NCBI GenBank assembly: GCA_021730835.1
Contig: JAKFYP010000079.1
Coordinates: 1 to 31,942, forward strand
Length of the DNA stretch: 31,942 bases
From: Alphaproteobacteria bacterium
GTDB taxonomy: Bacteria > Pseudomonadota > Alphaproteobacteria > Rickettsiales > UBA998
Reading direction: 5' to 3'
Shown here: positions 1 through 6,404 of the stretch, piece by piece
Numbering within the stretch: position 1 is the first letter of the stretch
Layout of the letters: each line of letters opens with the position of its first letter
Made by a program: the position numbers and the translations under genes
Notes under the pieces: generated by a model
Databases searched by the model: none
What the model was told of the DNA's origin: nothing
What the model saw: the letters and a program-made list of their open reading frames with translations, nothing else

Positions 1-1496
1 TGTATCCAGAATCCGGGTTCCGGCAAATTGATGATCCCGGTTACCGTTGCCAGTAACGTCAGGAAGATTCCGAAGGCAAAAACGTGCATATAAGACGAAC
101 TCATCCCGGCGAGGCGTTCCGCCCAACGGGTGCGCCCCGAGGACAGCACGGTGTTTTGCCGTGTCCATTTCTGTTTGTCCAGCCGGAACAGCACGACAGT
201 TTTAATCAGCGAGCCGACTATCTGGTTGTAATAGAGCAGAAACGGGTAAAAAGCGCTAACCCGTGGCCGCGCCGTCAAAAGGCTTAACGTCAACACATAG
301 CGGGTGAACATGATCCACAGCAGGTAATAGAGAATAGCAATCGGCGTGATGGCAATGGTTGCCAGCAGGGCGGCGGCGAGACCGGTCAGCGAAGTCCACA
401 TGGAGATGCGCTGGTCAATGATGCTGATCCAGGGAAACCAGCCCATGCGCTTCGGCCCGAGCGCAATCGCCCGGCCATTGGTGCGCAGCATGTTGCCGAA
501 CCAGCGGCGCATTAGTGCCACCGAGCTTTTAAGAAAGCTGTTATCCGGCGGGGTTTCAATGGTAATTACCGTGCTGTCGGGGACGTAAATCATCGGCCAG
601 CCTTCCTTGAGCAGGTAAAACCATGAGGATTTGTCGTCGCCGGTTAAGAATTTGAAGCGCCCGAGCCGCCAGTGATCAATCCAGTCAAGCTCAACCTGCC
701 GGATGAAATCCGGGCGGGTCAGTATCTGGGCGCGAAACATCGACATGCGGCCGGTCAGGGTCAGCACCCGCTTGGAAAGGCTTACCGACGACATGAAAAT
801 ATGCCGCTGAGCGAAACGCAAATTATACCATTCGCGGAAAATCCATTTGCCATCAACCTCGCAGAGTTCATCTGTGGTCAAAGCCCCGATTTTCGGCAAT
901 ACCTTAAACATCGGCGCGCATTGTTGCAGCAGGCCGGGTGTCAGCATGCTGTCGCCGTCAATGACTGCCGCTACCGCTTCGCTGTCGGGATGCTGCTTGG
1001 CGATAGCGCGGAAGCCGCAGGCCAGCGCATCGCGCTTGCCCGTGCCTTCGATGCGCACGATCACAAGGCGGATATCCTCCGGCATGTCGGCCAGCGTGAA
1101 AATCTGCTTGATAAATGCCTCGTCGGCCCGCTCGACGATGGATACCACGATGGTTACCGGATAGCCGTAATTTTTTGCTTCCCTGAAAACGCTGTCATAG
1201 ACCCGGCGTGTCGTCTCGGCGCCGATACGGAAGCTGGTCACCAGCAAAAAGAGGTGCGAGGGCATGGCATCCGCGCCCATGAGGGTTGCTTTACGCCGCC
1301 AGCGCGGGAACACGATATGACGGTAAATCAGGTAGCGGATCAGGTTGAGCAGCCCCCATGAATACCGCCAGACCGCCAGACCGCCGATGATGAAAATAAA
1401 TTCGCTGGCGTCAGGATCCCACGTCGCAGGCGGCAGGGAAATGGCGAAGACCGCCATTCCCAGAATAAAAAGCATATGTCCTATATATAAGTTCAT
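1..1496 (-). CDS. alg8: Alg8-like mannuronan synthase (GT2 polymerase), C-terminus cut by window edge
   Basis: An open frame of 498 codons runs without a stop from an ATG at 1496 off the left edge. It is a membrane family-2 glycosyltransferase that would polymerise GDP-mannuronate into polymannuronate at the inner membrane. Seen: an N-terminal hydrophobic segment, then VTSFRIGAETTRRVYDS, GTGKRDALACGFRAI, the catalytic DGDS, NLRFAQRHIFMS, LTGRMSMFRA, DHWRLGRFKFLTGDDKSSW (holding the DD acid pair) and a basic MRRWFGNMLR motif, followed by several C-terminal membrane helices including YPFLLYYNQIVGS. These match my memory of Pseudomonas Alg8 (about 494 aa) nearly motif for motif, so only a short tail can be missing. 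A second ATG at 1475 has an AGGA close in front and is an alternative start. Alg44 would be expected next, off-window. It is divergent from the AlgK-like gene. A cellulose synthase is unlikely given the FAQRH and GKRDAL motifs. Confidence 0.93.
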   Translation of the reverse strand, partial: MNLYIGHMLFILGMAVFAISLPPATWDPDASEFIFIIGGLAVWRYSWGLLNLIRYLIYRHIVFPRWRRKATLMGADAMPSHLFLLVTSFRIGAETTRRVYDSVFREAKNYGYPVTIVVSIVERADEAFIKQIFTLADMPEDIRLVIVRIEGTGKRDALACGFRAIAKQHPDSEAVAAVIDGDSMLTPGLLQQCAPMFKVLPKIGALTTDELCEVDGKWIFREWYNLRFAQRHIFMSSVSLSKRVLTLTGRMSMFRAQILTRPDFIRQVELDWIDHWRLGRFKFLTGDDKSSWFYLLKEGWPMIYVPDSTVITIETPPDNSFLKSSVALMRRWFGNMLRTNGRAIALGPKRMGWFPWISIIDQRISMWTSLTGLAAALLATIAITPIAILYYLLWIMFTRYVLTLSLLTARPRVSAFYPFLLYYNQIVGSLIKTVVLFRLDKQKWTRQNTVLSSGRTRWAERLAGMSSSYMHVFAFGIFLTLLATVTGIINLPEPGFWI

Positions 1497-1597
1497 CGTT
1501 TCATTTACCGTCTGGCATTTCCGTAAGAATGCTCCGCCCGAAAAACCGTGCGCGCTGCGGCTTCTCTATAGAGCTTCTTTTTGCACTGCGCAAATAG

Positions 1598-1626
1598 TTA
1601 ATAACAACAAATGAATTTTTTGTAAA
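1598..1626 (-). promoter_or_regulatory. candidate sigma70-type promoter for alg8
   Basis: On the minus strand TTTACA (1621-1626) and TATTAA (1598-1603) are separated by exactly 17 bp, matching the -35 consensus at 5 of 6 and the -10 at 4 of 6 positions. The pair lies about 100 bp upstream of the alg8 start in AT-rich divergent DNA. It was found by eye and has no experimental support. Confidence 0.4.
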
Positions 1627-1675
1627 GAGTTAAAAATGAATTAACATACAATTTTATGGAACATGCGAATATTCC

Positions 1676-1704
1676 TTGAAATCTTCGGTTACTTCCGCTA
1701 GCAA
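1676..1704 (+). promoter_or_regulatory. weak candidate promoter for the algK-like gene
   Basis: TTGAAA (1676-1681) and TAGCAA (1699-1704) are 17 bp apart in front of the gene starting at 1759. The -35 is good but the -10 matches only 3 of 6. No strong Shine-Dalgarno is visible before 1759, so the leader may be regulated or the promoter may lie elsewhere in 1497-1758. Confidence 0.2.
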
Positions 1705-1758
1705 GAGGCCCTCGTACAGGATTTTATCTCCAAACGCAAGCTATGGAATTCGTTAATC

Positions 1759-3786
1759 ATGAAGGCTAAAACACGATTTTTATATTCTGCGCTGCTTGGC
1801 TGTTCCCTGCTGGCATCCGCATGTACCCATACGCTGGTTGAAAAACCGGGTAGCCGCGAGTTCGTTGAGGGTGAGCGCCTGCGCGCCGCCGGAGATGTCC
1901 CCGGCGCGATTGAGAAATATCAGGAAGCGTCTGAAAAAGCGGTCACAACCGATGTGAAGGCACAGGCGCTGGTACGTCTGGCTGATTTGTCCAAAGGCGC
2001 AATGACGCCTCACTCCCGTGAAGCACTGTTGCAGCAGGCGGCGGATCTGGGTGAGCCGGGTGCGGTTTATGCACTGGCTGAGGCGCGTCTGAACGGTGAG
2101 GGTGTGGCAAAAGATCCGCAACTGGCAGGGAAGCTGCTGGCCGGAATCGCCGGAGAATACCCGCAGGCCGGTATGAAGCTGGCGCAGTTGCTGCGTGACG
2201 GGACGGTGTCGCCGGAGGGGCTTCCGGCGGCGGATGCGCTGGAATCGCAGGCGTTGTTTACCTTACGCGAGAAAGCGGCGCGGGGTGATACCGGAGCGAT
2301 GCTGGGGCTGGCCCGGGGTTACCGCGAGCAGGAGCGGTTCGCCGATGCGGAGCAATGGTATCGTGGCGCGATTGCCCGGGGAAATATCGCGGCGACGCGG
2401 GAGCTGGGCGATATGTGGGTGGAAACCGGAACGCGCAATAACCCGAAAGGCGATGCCGAACAGCTCTGGAAGCAGGCGGCGCGCTGGGGCGATGCCGGGG
2501 CGATGCGCTCGATTGGTGGCATGCACGAGAAAAACAACCAGATGTCGGAGGCGCAGCGCTGGTACGAGCGCGCCGCCAAGCAGGGTGACGCGAGTGCGAC
2601 GCTGGCGCTGGGACGGCTGCTGATTGACAGCGGACATGAGGCGGAAGGCGTCTCCTGGCTGCGCGAGGCCGCTGATAAAGGATCGGTTTCCGCGAAAGTT
2701 GAACTGGGGCGGGCTTATCGTGACGGTGTCGGCCTGCCGGTCAATCGTCAACGGGCCATTGCGCTGTTTACCGAAGCCATGAAGGCCGGTTCCGATGCGG
2801 CGGCGCTGGAGATTGCGGATGCTTATGCTCAGGGTGTTGGTGTGCCGCGTAATCCCGGAAAGGCCGTGGAAATCTATCGTATCGCTTCCGCCCGTGGCTC
2901 GGCGACGGCGACCAAGCGATTGGCGCGGATGTATATTCAGCAAAGCAGCGGCACGTTGCCGGAAGAAGCCCGGCGGCTGATCGGCGATGCGGCGGCGCAT
3001 GGCGACACGAAAGCCATGCTGTTTTTAGCGGATGCCGAGCGTAGCGGGCGGTTTGGGCAGAGAAATCCCAAGGCGGCGTTTGAGTGGTATCAGAAAGCGG
3101 CAAGGCTCGGTTCCGGCAAGGCGATGGTTGAGTTGGCGACGGCATATGGCAACGGCGAAGGCGTGACGCGTGATCCGAAGCAGGCTGATTACTGGATGCG
3201 TCAGGCGGTGGCGGCTGACCCCGAGCAGGCAATGAAACTGGCCCGCGCCTATGAGAAGGGCAAGGGCGTGCCGCGTGACCCGGCCCGTGCCGCGCAACTT
3301 TACGAGCAGGCGGCGAAAAGCGGTGATCCGAAAGCCGAGTTGGCACTGGCAAAAATGTACGAGGTTACCGGGCGGGCGGATCAGGCGATGGCGTGGTATC
3401 GCAAGGCGGCGGCGCGGGGCAACCCGGAAGCCATGTATCTGCTGGCAACCGGCGGCGGCAAGGATGCCGCTGCGTGGATGGAAAAAGCAGCGAAAGCCGG
3501 TCATCCGCAGGCCATGTCGGCTTACGGCAAGGCATTCATGCTGGGCGACGGGGTGAAAAAAGATCCGGCGCAGGCGGTGGCGTGGTACAGGAAGGCGGCG
3601 GAGGCCGGCGACGTGGAAGGCCAGTACCAGCTTGGCGTCAGCTACGCCCGGGGCATCGGCGTGGCGCGTAATATTCCCGAGGCGCGGGTCTGGCTGGCCA
3701 AAGCCCAGCAAAACGGCTATAGCGGAGCGGGAGCCGTGATGGATACGCTGGTTGATCTGGCAAACGAAGAAAAAAAGCAACAGTAA
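1759..3786 (+). CDS. Sel1/TPR-repeat lipoprotein, AlgK-like exopolysaccharide scaffold
   Basis: 675 aa. A basic N-terminus and hydrophobic stretch lead to a lipobox ending at Cys22 (LLASAC), so it should be a periplasm-facing lipoprotein. The rest is almost entirely helical Sel1-like repeats, roughly fifteen, with recurring signatures such as GVGVPRNPGKAVEIY, GEGVTRDPKQADYW and KDPAQAVAWYRKAAEAG. In Pseudomonas AlgK, a Sel1/TPR outer-membrane lipoprotein of about 475 aa, holds the alginate secretion complex together. This protein is about 200 residues longer, so orthology is inferred from the repeat type, the lipobox and the neighbouring alg8, not from sequence identity. It ends in a charged tail. 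The next gene encodes an outer-membrane barrel, suggesting a lipoprotein-porin pair. Sel1 proteins are common, so without the context it would only be a generic repeat protein. Confidence 0.8.
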   Translation: MKAKTRFLYSALLGCSLLASACTHTLVEKPGSREFVEGERLRAAGDVPGAIEKYQEASEKAVTTDVKAQALVRLADLSKGAMTPHSREALLQQAADLGEPGAVYALAEARLNGEGVAKDPQLAGKLLAGIAGEYPQAGMKLAQLLRDGTVSPEGLPAADALESQALFTLREKAARGDTGAMLGLARGYREQERFADAEQWYRGAIARGNIAATRELGDMWVETGTRNNPKGDAEQLWKQAARWGDAGAMRSIGGMHEKNNQMSEAQRWYERAAKQGDASATLALGRLLIDSGHEAEGVSWLREAADKGSVSAKVELGRAYRDGVGLPVNRQRAIALFTEAMKAGSDAAALEIADAYAQGVGVPRNPGKAVEIYRIASARGSATATKRLARMYIQQSSGTLPEEARRLIGDAAAHGDTKAMLFLADAERSGRFGQRNPKAAFEWYQKAARLGSGKAMVELATAYGNGEGVTRDPKQADYWMRQAVAADPEQAMKLARAYEKGKGVPRDPARAAQLYEQAAKSGDPKAELALAKMYEVTGRADQAMAWYRKAAARGNPEAMYLLATGGGKDAAAWMEKAAKAGHPQAMSAYGKAFMLGDGVKKDPAQAVAWYRKAAEAGDVEGQYQLGVSYARGIGVARNIPEARVWLAKAQQNGYSGAGAVMDTLVDLANEEKKQQ

Positions 3787-3867
3787 ACGTTCGCCAACAG
3801 GAATACTGGACATATCGGGATTTTATGGTAGCGTCACACTCCGATGTTCCACTACCATAGGCCGGAT

Positions 3868-5154
3868 ATGATCCGACATTTTACTTACCTTTCTATACTG
3901 TTTACCAGCGCGATGCCTTTTGCATTCTCTTCCGCGCTGGCCCAGAGCATTGAGGAGGAACAGGCCGTTCCTCGCTTGCCCGAATCGGTTGAGCAATTGC
4001 CGGGCTATCAGCCCGAGGCGCTGGTCTCCATCAGTTGGGGCGGTGAAGCCGGATTGATGTACAACGACAATATTTTCCGCAATCCCAATAACGAAGAAAG
4101 TGACATTATTGGGATTTTCAGTCCCGGCTTTACCTTGCGCTCGGATTTCGACCGGCATGAGTATAAGGTGCGGGGGAATGTCGAGGTCGGAGAGTATTTC
4201 GACAATTCGGAAAACAGTTATCTCGATGCCGATTTGCGCGGCAATACGCGCTATGCCGCGACGGCCAGCACCGATTTGCTGGCGCATGCCCGCTTCCGCT
4301 CGGATCATGTGGCTATCGGTTCATTCATTGACGATCCTGATCGCCGCCAGAGCGAGCCGACCGATTACCTTTATTATAGCGCGGGAGCCGGGATTGATAC
4401 GCGGCAGGGTCGGGCGCGACTGGAAGCCGGGGCAGAATGGTTGCGATACGATTACGATAACACCGGGCGCGATGATGGTTCGATTAGTATCAACGACGAC
4501 CGCGACCGCGATGAATATCATTTCACGGCGCGGGCGGGCTATTATACGCAGCCGCAGACCCTGACCTATGTGAAGGCGGTCTTTAATACCAAGCGCTACG
4601 ACGAGCAGGTTGATAACACGGCGCTTGCCGAACTGGACTCCAAAGGTTACGGGCTTTATCTCGGAGCCGAACACGGCAACCGTAAGGACGGGTTCTGGTT
4701 TGATGCCAATGCCGGGTATTTGCGGCAGGATTATGACGATTCCTTCCGCGAGGAGATCAATGCGTTCGGCGTCAACGGTGACCTGCTTTGGCGCGCTGCG
4801 CCGGATGTCACCCTGACCGGGTTGGTCAGCCGCTCAATCGAAGAAGCGTCACTGACCGGGGCATCGGGTTACCTGCGCTCACGGCTAGGCGGCGGCGTGG
4901 CATACGATCCCCTGCCGCAATGGACTTTCGGCGCGAATCTGCGCTATACCAATTACGATTTTGAGATCAATCCGACCGGCGGTCGCCCGGATCGTGAAGA
5001 CGACGTGTATGACGCCGCCTTGCTGGCGCAATATAATATTACCAATATCCACAATGTCGGGCTGGAATATAATTATATTGAGCGCGAATCCGACGACCCG
5101 ACCGCCGATTACGAAAGCAATACGCTGTTTCTGCGCTTCGCGGCGAAGTATTAG
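3868..5154 (+). CDS. outer-membrane beta-barrel protein (BBP2-type), putative polysaccharide exporter
   Basis: 428 aa from the ATG at 3868. That start gives a compact signal peptide ending SSALAQ before the mature SIEEEQ, and an AGG lies 7 bases upstream; an in-frame ATG at 3844 would add 8 residues. The mature protein is an alternating polar/aromatic pattern typical of an outer-membrane barrel. It opens with the NDNIF motif in a Gly-Glu-Ala strand, has strands such as YLRQDYDD, LRYTNYDFE and NVGLEYNYIERES, and ends in a C-terminal aromatic (FAAKY) as used for Bam recognition. The pattern fits the putative beta-barrel porin 2 family often found in exopolysaccharide loci. It sits 81 bp after the AlgK-like gene, so it probably replaces AlgE as the outer-membrane pore. 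It does not look like AlgE itself. Its stop overlaps the convergent next gene by 4 bases. Confidence 0.8.
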   Translation: MIRHFTYLSILFTSAMPFAFSSALAQSIEEEQAVPRLPESVEQLPGYQPEALVSISWGGEAGLMYNDNIFRNPNNEESDIIGIFSPGFTLRSDFDRHEYKVRGNVEVGEYFDNSENSYLDADLRGNTRYAATASTDLLAHARFRSDHVAIGSFIDDPDRRQSEPTDYLYYSAGAGIDTRQGRARLEAGAEWLRYDYDNTGRDDGSISINDDRDRDEYHFTARAGYYTQPQTLTYVKAVFNTKRYDEQVDNTALAELDSKGYGLYLGAEHGNRKDGFWFDANAGYLRQDYDDSFREEINAFGVNGDLLWRAAPDVTLTGLVSRSIEEASLTGASGYLRSRLGGGVAYDPLPQWTFGANLRYTNYDFEINPTGGRPDREDDVYDAALLAQYNITNIHNVGLEYNYIERESDDPTADYESNTLFLRFAAKY

Positions 5155-5738
5155 GGCTGTAGAATATTATCTATTGTCTTGCGATGTTTAGGGCTGAATA
5201 AATGCGGCACATAAAGCTCGGGAATGCGCAATTGAAGCGCAATAGCATAATCATCAATTTGATTTGCCATACGCAATTCCTCAAAAAGCAAACGATGTTT
5301 TTCGGGACAAAGCACTGAAAGGGCCATCCAGAAACCCTTGGTTTCTGATTTTCCCTGAGGCGATTCTATGGTCGAGGTGGTTATTTCTGAAAGCACTTTC
5401 TCGAATGATTCCGGGGAAGAGACAAGCTCTTCTTCCCTGTCGAAAACATGCATTAGCTCTTTTACATATGTAAATCGCTTCCAGCATCTATTCATACCTC
5501 TTGCCAACACTATCACAGCGCCACCAGTCTGCTTTACAAATTGGTGATCTTTGTTTTCGGCAGAAAGGTAATAACCGCGCATGCGGGAAGCATCCAAATC
5601 ATCCATCATTGTTCGGATGCTTTCAATGCCGGTCAACTCAAGAGCCTTGTTTTTAACAACATTTTGATGCACAATAGGCTCATTGTGCTTTACAGGCTCA
5701 AGGGTTTGGCAAAAATCATAGAGCTGGTTAAACGACAT
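5151..5738 (-). CDS. degenerate ImmA/IrrE-like protein (probably not an active metallopeptidase)
   Basis: 195 aa, no signal peptide. Two blocks recall the ImmA/IrrE metallo-endopeptidases. At residues 89-97 the segment FTYVKELMH aligns with the usual FT-AHELGH, but the first zinc His is replaced by Lys93, giving KELMH. At 153-174 an acidic EELRMANQIDDYAIALQLRIPE matches the family pattern E..AN.FA..LL.P, which supplies the third ligand and the helix after it. The fold is therefore probably kept and zinc catalysis probably lost. Family members cleave phage-type or stress repressors and are often paired with a regulator gene. Here the partner is the small gene ending 14 bp upstream, in the same direction. 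The coding DNA is visibly AT-richer than its neighbours, which suggests acquisition. Assignment rests on two motifs read by eye. Confidence 0.6.
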   Translation of the reverse strand: MSFNQLYDFCQTLEPVKHNEPIVHQNVVKNKALELTGIESIRTMMDDLDASRMRGYYLSAENKDHQFVKQTGGAVIVLARGMNRCWKRFTYVKELMHVFDREEELVSSPESFEKVLSEITTSTIESPQGKSETKGFWMALSVLCPEKHRLLFEELRMANQIDDYAIALQLRIPELYVPHLFSPKHRKTIDNILQP

Positions 5739-5752
5739 AGCCTGAAACTCTA

Positions 5753-5968
5753 CTATAATCCAGCCCCTTCGTCATTATAAAGTTCTACATCATCATCCAA
5801 TATGACGACATTTCCCGTTTCTATCCGAGAGAGAGATTTATTAATCTCCTCAGCCATCTCTTCGGCAGTCGTATCCCTATTAGATCCAGGGAATAACTTA
5901 ATATTCCCTACCTTTAACGCCTTTTCATCAAAAAGGCGCTTTTTTGCCAATTCAAGTTGCGTTCCCAT
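5753..5968 (-). CDS. small protein of unknown function, partner of the ImmA-like gene
   Basis: 71 aa from the ATG at 5968, chosen because GGAG lies 6 bases in front of it. An ATG at 5980 and a TTG at 6004 are longer in-frame options. The protein is acidic at its C-terminus (LDDDVELYNDEG) with a central KLFPGSNRDTTAEEMAEEINKS segment predicted to be a short strand plus a helix. No helix-turn-helix or other family is recognised with confidence. It stops 14 bp before the ImmA-like gene and is probably cotranscribed. By analogy with repressor/ImmA pairs it may be an antitoxin- or substrate-like partner, but this is inference from position only. Confidence 0.6.
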   Translation of the reverse strand: MGTQLELAKKRLFDEKALKVGNIKLFPGSNRDTTAEEMAEEINKSLSRIETGNVVILDDDVELYNDEGAGL

Positions 5969-6098
5969 AACTAACTCCATCTCGCCGCCGCTGCTTTTTA
6001 GCAATAGCAGAGCGGCGCTCCTTTGCTAAACCGTCATTTCCGGCCTTTACGTCAACTTTGCCGCAAGAAAAAAATACACAGTATTTAGTATATTCCAT
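5952..6098 (-). CDS. possible 48-residue ORF upstream of the small gene
   Basis: An ATG at 6098 opens a 48-codon frame that is Lys/Arg-rich in its second half (AKERRSAIAKKQRRRDG) and ends at TGA 5952-5954, overlapping the start of the 71-aa gene by 17 bases. Such an overlap would allow translational coupling. There is no good Shine-Dalgarno and no recognised family, so it may be only a chance ORF in leader DNA. Confidence 0.2.
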   Translation of the reverse strand: MEYTKYCVFFSCGKVDVKAGNDGLAKERRSAIAKKQRRRDGVSYGNAT

Positions 6099-6404
6099 TT
6101 TTAACGCCTATTCGTTGCATGTTTAATACAACAACTTTGCTGCTTATCATAGCACGAAAAAGGTTGCATTGGTAAAAATATTGTGCATGCGCTTACATAA
6201 CATGATGTACACAAGCGCTGGTAGTATCAAATTAAGCGCATCTGGCCTAAGTATGCCATGCGTAATTTTCCATGAGCAAAAACCATATCACGCTAAAGAT
6301 TAACAAATTAATAATCAAGCTGAGACACCACTGAGGCGCTCCCCCGCCTTGTCAGGCATGGCCAAAATACGCTAGGCTGAACTTCCCTAAAAAAGGAGGT
6401 TGTC
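5969..6404. other. AT-rich intergenic region between the ImmA-like operon and acs
   Basis: About 430 bp with no convincing gene beyond the weak 48-codon frame. It must contain the divergent promoters for the ImmA-like operon and for acs. I see the candidate operator at 6114-6132, a short GCGCTT/AAGCGC inverted pair at 6189-6194 and 6213-6218, and the acs Shine-Dalgarno at 6395-6399. No tRNA, repeat array or mobile-element end was recognised. Confidence 0.5.
6114..6132. promoter_or_regulatory. imperfect palindrome, possible operator
   Basis: GTTGCAT GTTTA ATACAAC forms 7-bp arms with one mismatch around a 5-bp centre. The half-site GTTGCAT recurs at 6163-6169, about 49 bp away. It lies just upstream of the ImmA-like operon, where an autoregulatory site would be expected. 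Short palindromes arise by chance in AT-rich DNA, so this is tentative. Confidence 0.2.

Noticed and set aside
672..1361. A 229-codon plus-strand frame within the alg8 region
   Set aside because: It is the shadow of alg8 on the other strand, where every conserved polymerase motif is read.
6189..6218. GCGCTT/AAGCGC inverted pair upstream of acs
   Set aside because: Only 6 bp per arm with an 18-bp centre that does not pair well; too weak to call an operator or terminator.
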